Of a stretch of 64,000 nt of DNA, positions 33,019 through 40,901 are shown piece by piece (the stretch's first letter is position 1; every line of letters begins with the position of its first letter). This DNA is from Mesorhizobium ciceri WSM4083. GTDB taxonomy: Bacteria; Pseudomonadota; Alphaproteobacteria; Rhizobiales; Rhizobiaceae. Below the pieces are notes generated by a model. That model had not been told where the DNA came from and did no database searches. It saw only the letters and a program-made list of their open reading frames with translations. Location: NCBI RefSeq assembly GCF_000519305.1, contig NZ_KI912610.1, positions 186,183 to 250,182 on the forward strand. Reading direction: 5' to 3'. Both the position numbers and the translations under genes were made by a program.

Positions 33019-33678
33019 ATGCCATTCCAGCTTAGTGAGCAAACGCAGCAAATTCTTTCGCTAATTTGCATTCTGTTAGCTGGCGTCTTCATTGGCATGG
33101 CCTTGGAACGTCTCCTATCGAGGAAACGGAGGCAGGCATGGAGGGAGAGCAACCGCAGGCGCTGGGCGAGAGAGCGCAGAGGGGGCGACATCCTTAGCGG
33201 CCTATGGGTTGCCCCGAAGCCTGTTTCCGCGCCACCGAAACCAACTGATCCTGCTGACCAGTTGCGGATTGTCATGGGTGCGAGCTTCACTATTCAACCG
33301 CTCCTCAACAGGAGTGAAGTGCGCGTCTTCAAGGAACTTGATCGCATGGTGATCAGCTGTAATCCGGGATGGCAGGTGATGGCCCAAGTGTCACTGGGCG
33401 AAATTTTGCGCAGCGCGAACGCGGACGCCTACAGCTGCATCAACTCGAAACGAGTGGACCTTCTTCTTGTGGACGAGGCCTGTCTGCCTCGACATGCGCT
33501 CGAATACCAAGGCCATGCGCATCACCAAGGCACAGCAGCAGCACGTGATGCGGTCAAAAAGGAAGCCCTGCGACGTGCTGGCATCAGTTACCATGAGATC
33601 GTCGGCGGCCACACGACACCTTCGGAACTCAGGCGACTGGTTGAGAAGCTCGTGGATAAGCCCACGGCGCCGCAATAG
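33019..33678 (+). CDS. DUF2726 domain protein with N-terminal anchor
   Basis: The 219-aa protein starts with one transmembrane helix (ILSLICILLAGVFIGMALERLL) followed by the basic SRKRRQAWR. The C-terminal half has the DUF2726 pattern: PLLNRSEVRVFKELDRMV, VMAQVSLGEIL, NSKRVDLLLVD and ALEYQGHAHHQGTAAARDAVKKEALRRAGI. The D...Ey.G..H order resembles restriction-endonuclease-like folds, so a nuclease-like role is possible. Codon use looks less GC-rich than the neighbours (many A/T third positions at the 5' end), a weak hint of separate origin. Confidence 0.85.
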   Translation: MPFQLSEQTQQILSLICILLAGVFIGMALERLLSRKRRQAWRESNRRRWARERRGGDILSGLWVAPKPVSAPPKPTDPADQLRIVMGASFTIQPLLNRSEVRVFKELDRMVISCNPGWQVMAQVSLGEILRSANADAYSCINSKRVDLLLVDEACLPRHALEYQGHAHHQGTAAARDAVKKEALRRAGISYHEIVGGHTTPSELRRLVEKLVDKPTAPQ

Positions 33679-33741
33679 CTGGCCTTTGCAATGTGGATAT
33701 CTCGGAACCTGATTGGTTTTCGAGTCTCCGCCAGAAATGGC

Positions 33742-33773
33742 GGAGCCGGCCCGGGGACGGGGCCGGCTCCTTT
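33742..33773 (+). terminator. GC-rich hairpin after DUF2726 gene
   Basis: Perfect 11-bp stem GGAGCCGGCCC/GGGCCGGCTCC with a 7-nt loop, followed by only TTT. A likely intrinsic terminator, though the U-run is short. Confidence 0.5.
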
Positions 33774-33861
33774 CACCCGGTCGTTGGGGACGGGGAGGGT
33801 GGGGACTCGACCGGGTTTCTCCTTAAGCGGTCGCATTCATGCGGCGCGCTTGATCTCTGTT

Positions 33862-34470
33862 TTAGCGGACGCTGGCGACCGCGTCGGAGCGGCCGTCATT
33901 GATCGTCACCCAAACGCCGGAATTCTGGTCCGACTGGCGCTTGAGATAGGTGTAGTCGGTGTCCGTCCAGGACAGGACCTTGGTTTCCAGATTGTCGAGG
34001 ATGAATTCTCCAAGGCTCGTGCGCACGGTCAGCACCGCGTGGCCATCGCCATTCGGCTGGCGCGCCACCGTCATCAGCAGATTGCCGGCGGGGACGCCCG
34101 CATCCATCAACTCGCGGCGCTTTTCGAGCGCGTAGTCCTCGCAATCGCCATAGCCATTGGCCGGATAGGCCCAATATTCCTCGGCACCGTAGTTTTCCAT
34201 ATCGGTGCGCGGCTTGATGCGGGTGTTGACCGAATTGTTGATGTTGACGATCGTCGCCCACAGTTTGCGGGTCAGTTCGACCGGCGCACCCCTGGGGGTC
34301 CGTTCGCTGCATTCGCCAGGACTGCGCTGGCAGAACTCATAGTGGCCAACAGGCTGGGTGGTGCGTCCGCCGGTGTGCATATAGGCCGGTCCCGCGGCAT
34401 ATGCTGATCCCCAAGCGGAAAGCTGCATCGCCATTGCCACCAGCAACAGCTTGCCCCTCGTTTTCTTCAT
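33862..34470 (-). CDS. Transglutaminase-like cysteine protease (BTLCP family), secreted
   Basis: The 202-aa protein has a signal peptide (KKTRGKLLLVAMAMQLSAWGSAYA). The bacterial transglutaminase-like cysteine peptidase domain is marked by NINNSVNTRIKPRTDMENYGAEEYWAYPANGYGDCEDYALEKR with the catalytic Cys, a His in DGHAVLTV and an Asp in ILDNL. Members of this group process adhesins such as LapA when paired with a LapD-like receptor; no LapA or LapD is seen here. The start at 34470 has GGGGAG upstream. Confidence 0.9.
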   Translation of the reverse strand: MKKTRGKLLLVAMAMQLSAWGSAYAAGPAYMHTGGRTTQPVGHYEFCQRSPGECSERTPRGAPVELTRKLWATIVNINNSVNTRIKPRTDMENYGAEEYWAYPANGYGDCEDYALEKRRELMDAGVPAGNLLMTVARQPNGDGHAVLTVRTSLGEFILDNLETKVLSWTDTDYTYLKRQSDQNSGVWVTINDGRSDAVASVR

Positions 34471-34684
34471 TGTTGTAGTCTCCCCGTTCGAAGGAGACAT
34501 TGCCACATGTGGATTTATTTGACGCAAAAGCCCGAAGTAGATATTGAGTAAAACTCCAGTAGAATAAACGTAAAATTTGAATCATTTGAGTATTAATTCG
34601 TTTGGATATTGAGGCGCCAATCTCGGCGCGCGGAGGGCTCCCAAGCCCTGCCAAGAGTGGCCTAAGCATGCCAGTCATGGCGTC

Positions 34685-34716
34685 GAAAACAAAAAACCGG
34701 CCACAAGGGCCGGTTT
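34685..34716 (-). terminator. Intrinsic terminator after the PilZ gene
   Basis: On the minus strand AAACCGGCC/GGCCGGTTT forms a perfect 9-bp stem with a 5-nt loop, followed by TTTGTTTT. It lies 26 bp past the PilZ gene stop. Confidence 0.8.
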
Positions 34717-34741
34717 CCTGGAGTGTCGCTGTCGGGCCTGC

Positions 34742-35359
34742 TCAGGTGCGTGGCGTGTTGAATTCGGAATCGAGCGTTTCGGGGCGCTGGATCACAGCGA
34801 ATTCGATGGCGACGCCGTCCTCGAAATGACGCACGACCTGCCCGCGCATGGTGCCAAGCATAACCTGGATGCCAATCGCCGGCTTGACGTCGATCTCGAC
34901 CGCGGCGCCGGAGAGCGAAAGGTCGATGATTCGGCACTGGTACTGGCGGCCGTCGGTGAGTTGCAGCACGCTGGTCGGATTGCGCGGCGCGACGCGCTCG
35001 TGGCGGCGATCTTCCGGCAGGTCGAGTTCATGCTTGTTGGCGAGCCAGGTCAATTGCGCGGCCAGCTTGTCCTTCTTGCGATCCGACGCGATGACGGTCA
35101 TCGCGAAACCGTCCTGCAAGGTGCGGGTGACGACACCTTCGATGCGGCCGATATGATCGATGTAGGCAATGATTTTTTCGCCGGGCATGCCGATGCGGTC
35201 GGTGCGAAACGCGACATTGCCCGGTGACATGTCGACGACCTGGCAGGGGTGTTCGGTGCGGTCTTCCAGCATGAAGCGTCCGTAGATTTTAACCCGGACG
35301 CGCTGAAAGTTACGCCTTTCAGCTTGGGACGGCGCATAGTCGACCGCCGCTGACCTCAT
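34742..35359 (-). CDS. Tandem PilZ-domain protein (c-di-GMP receptor)
   Basis: The 205-aa protein has two PilZ domains. The first has RRNFQRVRV (RxxxR) and VVDMSPGNVAF (DxSxxG); the second has RRHERVAPR and IIDLSLSGAAV. Both keep the two c-di-GMP-binding motifs, so each may bind the messenger, though the first has N in the position of the usual G/A-G-A. No output domain is visible. Start is the ATG at 35359. Confidence 0.9.
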   Translation of the reverse strand: MRSAAVDYAPSQAERRNFQRVRVKIYGRFMLEDRTEHPCQVVDMSPGNVAFRTDRIGMPGEKIIAYIDHIGRIEGVVTRTLQDGFAMTVIASDRKKDKLAAQLTWLANKHELDLPEDRRHERVAPRNPTSVLQLTDGRQYQCRIIDLSLSGAAVEIDVKPAIGIQVMLGTMRGQVVRHFEDGVAIEFAVIQRPETLDSEFNTPRT

Positions 35360-35472
35360 GACTGCCTACACCCCGTTTGGCATCCCGCGCGCCGATGCGA
35401 GGAACTTCATCAGAGAAGTACAACAAAGCGGGTTAACAAAGGGAAAAAGCGGGCGCTCCAGGGTTTCCTTTT

Positions 35473-35520
35473 TGCAGGTCGCGGTGCCAAAACAGCCGCG
35501 CAGTTTTGGGCGACGTGCAT
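35473..35520 (-). repeat. Rhizobial intergenic repeat, copy 1
   Basis: Read on the minus strand it starts ATGCACGTCGCCCAAAAC and continues with a TGCGCGGCTGTTTTGGC core. It matches the element at 51985-52033 (ATGCATGTCGCCCAAAAG... TTTTGGGAC). The CCAAAA/TTTTGG inverted arms are conserved. It separates the PilZ and PAS genes. Confidence 0.7.
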
Positions 35521-35535
35521 CAGGCCGCAAACGGA

Positions 35536-36168
35536 CTATTCCTCGCGCCCGCCATCGAAGACGACGAGATGGCGGATGCGGCGCGCCCGGCCGAGCGCCG
35601 AGATCGTCTCGGGTGCTCCAAGTTCATCGGGAGCGAGCGAGGGAACATCGATGGCCGGACGGTTGTTGAGGAGCTCCTTCTCCGGATCGATGACGCGTAT
35701 CGAATCGATCAACGCATCGGTGATCGGATCGGCACCCAGCCAGAAGGGTTTCTCCACGGCGCTGATGACGCCCAGGCAGCGTGGATTTTCGACGCCGCCG
35801 TCAAGCGGCAGGGCAAGCAGTTCGAACTTGTTGGAGCGCCCGTTGCGGCTAAAACCCTCATAGCTGATCAGCACGACCGACTTCTGCTCGAAGACGCCAT
35901 GGATCAGGCGCGAGACGAGCCGCTGATCCTTCTCACGCCACAGCGATGGAAAGGAAAACCCCTTGAGTTCGCGGCCGTAGCAGGCGCAAAGCCTCGTGCC
36001 GGCCAGCCGGAATACGGCCTGTCCGCGCGTGTCACGTTCCAGGATAAAGGTGTCGGCCAGCAGCGACTTGATGTCGGCCGGTTCGACCTCCGAACGCTTC
36101 GGGGCAGGGCGTCCATCACGCAGGCGGTTCCAATATTGGAACAGCGTGATCGATCCATTCTGGTTCAT
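35536..36168 (-). CDS. PAS_5-type PAS domain protein
   Basis: The 210-aa protein has the pattern of the PAS_5 family (PF07310, formerly DUF1457): FQYWNRLRDGRPAPKRSEVEPADIKSLLADTFILER, then FRLAGTRLCACYGRELKGFSFPSLW and an ENPRCLGVISAVEKPFW strand. Small alphaproteobacterial proteins of this type sense or localise, sometimes with cell-cycle factors (MopJ in Caulobacter). No output domain is present. It is encoded beside a PilZ protein, which makes a signalling role plausible but unproven. The ATG at 36168 is preferred to 36207. Confidence 0.85.
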   Translation of the reverse strand: MNQNGSITLFQYWNRLRDGRPAPKRSEVEPADIKSLLADTFILERDTRGQAVFRLAGTRLCACYGRELKGFSFPSLWREKDQRLVSRLIHGVFEQKSVVLISYEGFSRNGRSNKFELLALPLDGGVENPRCLGVISAVEKPFWLGADPITDALIDSIRVIDPEKELLNNRPAIDVPSLAPDELGAPETISALGRARRIRHLVVFDGGREE

Positions 36169-36269
36169 ACTATGCTGCTCCGCGCAATCTGTCGTCTGAT
36201 GTCCCATCGGTGAACAGAAGGGCGCCCTCCGATGACCTACATGCGTTGCGGAGCAGGAAGCGTGCCAGC

Positions 36270-36469
36270 GTCGTTAACACTTGTTCACGGGTCGGGGCCG
36301 TTAAGGTTAACAAGTGGTTTACGTTGCATCGAAGCGAGCCCCGTGGCACACAAAAACCACTCCAGAAGCGGTCGTTTCGCGACGATCGGCAGCACTTCAG
36401 TCAAGAGTTTTAGGGGAGCAGGGGGCTCGACCAGCCGTTCAAGGGAAACCTTGAACGGCTTTTTTTTGA
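36270..36469 (+). ncRNA. Candidate small RNA ending at an orphan terminator
   Basis: No open reading frame in 36169-36557 has support. The stretch contains the inverted repeat CACTTGTT/AACAAGTG around 36279-36313 and ends with a very strong plus-strand terminator. The upstream gene (PAS) is on the opposite strand, so the terminator serves some other plus-strand transcript. The 5' end is a guess; no promoter consensus is clear. Confidence 0.4.
36433..36469 (+). terminator. Strong orphan intrinsic terminator
   Basis: Perfect 12-bp stem AGCCGTTCAAGG/CCTTGAACGGCT with a GAAA loop and eight T bases following. No plus-strand gene precedes it within 2.7 kb. Confidence 0.9.
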
Positions 36470-36557
36470 TTCGCGCCGCGGCGATTCGCGGTTTGCGGTT
36501 CGGTCCGCGGTGATCTAGATGCTCGAACCTGAATCCTCGCGTTGAGTGCAATTTCAA

Positions 36558-37319
36558 ATGAGCGAACCGGTAACGCCCTCGGAAATCGACCCTGTCGAGG
36601 GCGCCCCTGAGCCACGGCGGCGCGAGCCGGTGTTCAACCTGCCGCCCGTCGTGCTGGCGGTGATCGGCATCTGCGTCGTCGTCTATCTGTTGCAGCAATA
36701 TGTGTTGAGCGAATCCCAGCAGATGACATTGCTGTATGACGGGGCCTTCATCCCCGTTCTCTACACCGGGCAATACGGCTTCGACTGGTTCCTGTTTTCG
36801 CGGCCCTTCACCTACGCCTTCATGCATGGCGGCTTTGCCCATATCGCCATCAACATGGTGTGGCTCGCCGCATTTGGTTCACCATTGGCAAACCGTCTGG
36901 GAACGCTGTGGTTCGCGCTGTTCTTCGCCGCAACCGGGTTGGCTTCGGTCGCGCTTTTCTGGGCATTGCATCCTTATGGCGAGGCGCCGCTTGTTGGCGC
37001 TTCCGGCGCGATCTCCGGCATGATGGGGGCTGCGGCGCGTTTTGGCTTCCGCACCGACCGTTCGGCCGGCAAGGCCGCCTTCGCCGGCCCTGTCCTGCCG
37101 ATCGCATTCGTATTGCGCTTGCGCGGTGTCGTGATCTTCCTCGCCATGTGGATGGTCATCAATCTCGCCACCGGCCTGCTCGGTTTTGTCCCGGGGGCAG
37201 ACGGCCAGATCGCCTGGGAGGCCCACATTGGCGGCTTTGTCGCCGGCTTCTTCGGCCTGCGCTGGTTCGACAGGCGATGGCAGGCGCCCGAGTGGGAGAC
37301 GACCGACCACCGCACTTGA
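36558..37319 (+). CDS. Rhomboid family intramembrane serine protease
   Basis: The 253-aa protein has six or so hydrophobic segments. The rhomboid signature is complete: HGGFAHIAINMVWLAAFG in an early helix, the catalytic serine in LVGASGAISGMMG (GxSG) and the catalytic histidine in EAHIGGFVAGFFGLRWF. It should cleave membrane proteins within the bilayer. The ATG at 36558 is used; a GTG at 36546 is possible, and neither has a strong ribosome-binding site. Confidence 0.93.
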   Translation: MSEPVTPSEIDPVEGAPEPRRREPVFNLPPVVLAVIGICVVVYLLQQYVLSESQQMTLLYDGAFIPVLYTGQYGFDWFLFSRPFTYAFMHGGFAHIAINMVWLAAFGSPLANRLGTLWFALFFAATGLASVALFWALHPYGEAPLVGASGAISGMMGAAARFGFRTDRSAGKAAFAGPVLPIAFVLRLRGVVIFLAMWMVINLATGLLGFVPGADGQIAWEAHIGGFVAGFFGLRWFDRRWQAPEWETTDHRT

Positions 37320-37406
37320 AATGCAACCGATCACGGCGCACGATGTTCACTCTTACGTGAAGGCCGGTCAGGGCAGGAACCGGCAGGCAAAGCAGAGGAG
37401 GACGCC

Positions 37407-37838
37407 ATGACGGTGAAGGCAATTCTCGAGAGAAAAGGCCATGACGTGTTGACGCTCGGGCCGAACGAAAAGCTGAGCGAAGCCATCCGCATCCTGGCAG
37501 AGCACAAGATCGGTGCGCTGGTCATCACCAATGGCGATCGCAAGATCGTCGGCATCCTGTCGGAGCGCGACATCGTGCGGGTGGTCGCCCGCGAAGGTGG
37601 AGCCGCGCTCGATATCGCCGTGCGTTCGGCGATGACGCCGAAGGTGAAGATCTGCAACGAAAACCACACCGTCAACGAGGTGATGGAGATCATGACCCGA
37701 GGCCGCTTCCGCCATCTGCCGGTGGAGAAGGACGGCATGCTCGATGGCATCGTGTCCATCGGTGACGTGGTCAAGCGCCGGATCGAGGATGTCGAGCGCG
37801 AGGCCGACCAGATCAGGGCCTATATCGCCACCGCCTGA
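37407..37838 (+). CDS. CBS-domain pair protein
   Basis: The 143-aa protein consists of two CBS domains: MTVKAILERKGHDVLTLGPNEKLSEAIRILAEHKIGALVI with GILSERDIVRVV, then RSAMTPKVKICNENHTVNEVMEIMTRGRFRHLPV with GIVSIGDVVKRRI. It is a stand-alone Bateman module, expected to bind adenine nucleotides. GAGGAGG precedes the ATG. It has no attached enzyme; the partner is unknown. Confidence 0.92.
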   Translation: MTVKAILERKGHDVLTLGPNEKLSEAIRILAEHKIGALVITNGDRKIVGILSERDIVRVVAREGGAALDIAVRSAMTPKVKICNENHTVNEVMEIMTRGRFRHLPVEKDGMLDGIVSIGDVVKRRIEDVEREADQIRAYIATA

Positions 37839-37886
37839 ACGGTGAGGCGAACCGCCGGCCGGAGAACCGACCGGCGGAGCCGTGGT

Positions 37887-38144
37887 TTACCTGTTGTCGA
37901 GTTCGGAACGGACGAGTTTGAGCCCGCGCCGGGTGATGCGGTAGGGTCCGCCATCCGACGACGAAACCGCCTTCTTCCGCTTCAGCTTTCGAAACATGTC
38001 GAGATCGACGTCCGGATAGTGCCAGCCGTCGCGGGTCAGGCATTTGACGGAGGCGATCCGCTTCTTCTCGTCCTTTTCGATTTCAATGCGTCCGCCCTGC
38101 GCGAGCAGGTGCAGGATGCGCTGTTCAGTGCGCGAAATATCCAT
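37887..38144 (-). CDS. YjhX family (UPF0386) protein
   Basis: The 85-aa protein starts MDISRTEQRILHLLAQGGRIEIEK and continues with CLTRDGWHYPDVDLDMFRKLKRKK and GPYRITRRGLKLVRSEL, matching the YjhX/UPF0386 family. E. coli YjhX has been described as the toxin of the YjhX/YjhQ pair. Here no YjhQ-like acetyltransferase is adjacent; the nearest GNAT gene is at 39945 on the other strand. Start 38144 is supported by GGAAGA. Confidence 0.88.
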   Translation of the reverse strand: MDISRTEQRILHLLAQGGRIEIEKDEKKRIASVKCLTRDGWHYPDVDLDMFRKLKRKKAVSSSDGGPYRITRRGLKLVRSELDNR

Positions 38145-38440
38145 GTGAGAGTCTTCCGGGAAAACAAAAAATGCCGCCGCCGCGAAGCTTCGCGGCACGG
38201 GGTTTCAGGTTTTCTGCCCTGCCTCGCCAGGAGGTCAGGGCCTTACCGGGACTGAGCGTAAGTGGACATCCACTCTCCATTGGAATGGACGTCCTATAGG
38301 CGAAAGCGGCTGAGAAGGCCAGTCCGTGGCTTTGCGCTTGTGTTTTTTGGGCGCTTGTCTCGCGAAGCGGTTTGCACTAGCGAAGTTGCAAACCAAAATA
38401 TGCGTAAATGCATAATCCGAGTTCCAATACGCAGGCCACA

Positions 38441-39940
38441 ATGTCCCTCATCGACACCCGCACACCCGACGCCAAGCGCCTTGTTTCCGGTGCCACCGGC
38501 GACTGGGAGATCATCATCGGCCTCGAGGTCCATGCGCAGGTCACATCGGAAGCAAAGCTGTTTTCGGGCGCCTCGACCGCCTTCGGCGCGGCGCCCAACG
38601 CCAATGTCAGCCTGGTCGATGCGGCGATGCCCGGCATGCTGCCGGTCATCAACGAGGAATGCGTCAAGCAGGCGATCCGCACCGGCCTGGGGCTGAAGGC
38701 GCAGATCAACCACAAGTCGGTCTTCGATCGGAAGAACTACTTTTATCCCGACCTGCCGCAGGGCTACCAGATCTCGCAGTTCAAGCAGCCGATCGTCGGC
38801 GAAGGCACGGTGATCGTTTCGGTCGGCCCGGACCGCCAGGGCGAATTCGAGGACATCGAGGTCGGCATCGAGCGGCTGCATCTGGAGCAGGATGCCGGCA
38901 AGTCGATGCACGACCAGCATGCGACCATGTCCTATGTCGATCTCAACCGCTCCGGCGTGGCGCTGATGGAGATCGTCTCCAAGCCGGACATGCGCTCGGC
39001 CGACGAGGCCAAGGCTTATGTCACCAAGCTGCGCACCATCGTGCGCTATCTCGGCACCTGCGATGGCAATATGGACGAAGGCTCGATGCGCGCCGACGTC
39101 AACGTTTCGGTGCGCAGGCCGGGCGGCGAGTTCGGCACGCGCTGCGAGATCAAGAACGTCAACTCGATCCGCTTCATCGGCCAGGCCATCGACTACGAGG
39201 CGCGCAGGCAGATCGCCATCCTCGAGGATGGCGGCAAGATCGACCAGGAGACGCGGCTGTTCGACGCCGTCAAGGGCGAGACGCGCTCAATGCGCTCCAA
39301 GGAAGAGGCGCATGATTACCGCTATTTCCCCGATCCGGACCTCTTGCCGCTGGAATTCGACCAGGCCTATGTCGATGCGCTGGCCAAGGAATTGCCGGAA
39401 CTGCCCGACGACAAGAAGGCGCGGCTGATCTCCTCGCTGGGTCTCTCGACCTATGACGCTTCGATCCTGGTGTCGGAAAAGCCGATCGCCGACTATTTCG
39501 AGAAGGTGGCAGCCGGCCGCGACGGCAAGCTGGCCGCCAACTGGGTCATCAACGATCTGCTCGGGCAACTGAACAAGGCGGGCAAGGACATTGAAAATGC
39601 TCCGGTTTCCCCCGATCAACTCGGGGCGGTCATCGACCTGATCAAGGACGGCACCATCTCCGGCAAGATCGCCAAGGACCTGTTCGAGATCGTCTGGAAT
39701 GAGGGCGGCGACCCGCGCCAACTGGTCGAGAGCCGTGGCATGAAGCAGGTCACCGACACCGGCGCCATCGAGAAGGCCGTCGACGAGGTGATCGCAGCCA
39801 ACCCCGACAAGGTCGAACAGGCACGCGCCAAGCCGAGCATGGCCGGTTGGTTCGTCGGCCAGGTGATGAAGGCGACCGGCGGCAAGGCCAACCCGCAAGC
39901 CGTCAACGACCTCGTCAAGGCCAAGCTGGGCATCGAGTAG
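38441..39940 (+). CDS. gatB: Aspartyl/glutamyl-tRNA amidotransferase subunit B
   Basis: The 499-aa protein has the GatB catalytic domain: WEIIIGLEVHAQVTSEAKLFSGAS, then FDRKNYFYPDLPQGYQISQF and LEQDAGKSMHD, and the C-terminal YqeY-like tRNA-binding tail that ends GGKANPQAVNDLVKAKLG. With GatA and GatC it converts misacylated Glu-tRNA(Gln) or Asp-tRNA(Asn) to the amidated form. gatA and gatC are not in the window, so subunits are unlinked here. The ATG at 38441 has only a weak ribosome-binding site. Confidence 0.97.
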   Translation: MSLIDTRTPDAKRLVSGATGDWEIIIGLEVHAQVTSEAKLFSGASTAFGAAPNANVSLVDAAMPGMLPVINEECVKQAIRTGLGLKAQINHKSVFDRKNYFYPDLPQGYQISQFKQPIVGEGTVIVSVGPDRQGEFEDIEVGIERLHLEQDAGKSMHDQHATMSYVDLNRSGVALMEIVSKPDMRSADEAKAYVTKLRTIVRYLGTCDGNMDEGSMRADVNVSVRRPGGEFGTRCEIKNVNSIRFIGQAIDYEARRQIAILEDGGKIDQETRLFDAVKGETRSMRSKEEAHDYRYFPDPDLLPLEFDQAYVDALAKELPELPDDKKARLISSLGLSTYDASILVSEKPIADYFEKVAAGRDGKLAANWVINDLLGQLNKAGKDIENAPVSPDQLGAVIDLIKDGTISGKIAKDLFEIVWNEGGDPRQLVESRGMKQVTDTGAIEKAVDEVIAANPDKVEQARAKPSMAGWFVGQVMKATGGKANPQAVNDLVKAKLGIE

Positions 39941-39944
39941 CGCC

Positions 39945-40433
39945 GTGTTCGTCCGCACCGCAGGTGAACGCGACCTTGCCGCTGTGCGGACGCTGCTGGT
40001 GGAAACGTGGCATGCGACCTATGATGCCATTTATGGTGCTGCCAAAGTCACCGAGATCACCGACGAATGGCACTCGATCGCTTCGCTCCGCTCGCGGCTG
40101 ACGCGGCCGAATTCGGAATTCCTGGTGGCCGATGACGGCAAGCGGATCGGTGGCATGGCTTTCGCCGCCGCCACCGCCGATGCGAAAATCATCCTGTTGA
40201 ACCAGCTCTACGTCCATCCGGACTGCCAAAGGCGAGGGATCGGGCAAGCACTGCTCGACGAGGTCGAGGCCAGTTTCCCGGAAGCGCGAACGCTGCGCGT
40301 CGAGGTCGAGGAGGCCAATGGCGGCGCCATCGCCTTCTATCGGTCGAAAGAGTTCTTGCCTGTCAGTGCCGCCGAGGAGTCCCGTGATACCTCAAGGCCG
40401 ACGACGCTGAGTTTCGAGAAGTCGCTCGGATAG
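39945..40433 (+). CDS. GNAT family N-acetyltransferase
   Basis: The 162-aa protein starts with GTG four bases after the gatB stop. Its acetyl-CoA loop is LYVHPDCQRRGIGQALLDEVE, with a preceding strand IILLNQ and C-terminal AIAFYRSKEFLPV; this is the standard GNAT fold. The acceptor substrate is unknown. Close spacing to gatB suggests co-transcription. Confidence 0.88.
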   Translation: MFVRTAGERDLAAVRTLLVETWHATYDAIYGAAKVTEITDEWHSIASLRSRLTRPNSEFLVADDGKRIGGMAFAAATADAKIILLNQLYVHPDCQRRGIGQALLDEVEASFPEARTLRVEVEEANGGAIAFYRSKEFLPVSAAEESRDTSRPTTLSFEKSLG

Positions 40434-40516
40434 ATTGCCACCGGGATGAATAGAGCGATCCGGCCATGCGTCATCGCGGCGTTTGCTGTGCCGGCTCACG
40501 ACGGATATGCAAGGGC

Positions 40517-40861
40517 ATGACCAAACTGTCCCGCATTACAGCGCTGGCGCTGCTCGCCATCATCATTTTCGCGACCTTGTCGCCGATCCAGATGCGGCCG
40601 CACCTCGCTGAAGCGAATGTCGAGCGTGCCTTGGCTTATGTCCTGCTGGGCTTCGCCCTGGCGATCGGCTTCCCCAACCGACTGTATCAGGTCGTGATCT
40701 TCGTGGCTGTGACCGCCGGCATGCTGGAACTGCTTCAGCTCATTGATCCCGGTCGCCATGCACGCCTCATCGATGCATTGGTGAAAGCCCTTGCCGGGGT
40801 GGTTGGGATCGTCGCGGGACACCTGATCGTCAGGGCCGGCCGACAAAAGAGCGAGAGCTAG
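40517..40861 (+). CDS. VanZ-like membrane protein, 114 aa
   Basis: The ATG at 40517 is followed by a helix (ITALALLAIIIFATLSPIQMRP), a second (ALAYVLLGFALAIGFP), a third (VVIFVAVTAGMLELLQLIDPGRHARLIDALVKALAGVVGIVAG). The ..E.LQ..-PGR..+..D...N/K.-G pattern is the VanZ signature. Function is unclear outside glycopeptide-resistance clusters, and no such cluster is here. Confidence 0.8.
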   Translation: MTKLSRITALALLAIIIFATLSPIQMRPHLAEANVERALAYVLLGFALAIGFPNRLYQVVIFVAVTAGMLELLQLIDPGRHARLIDALVKALAGVVGIVAGHLIVRAGRQKSES

Positions 40862-40901
40862 GCGCGGCAGCAATCCGCCGCGGAGGGATCGAGCCTTCGC
40901 G

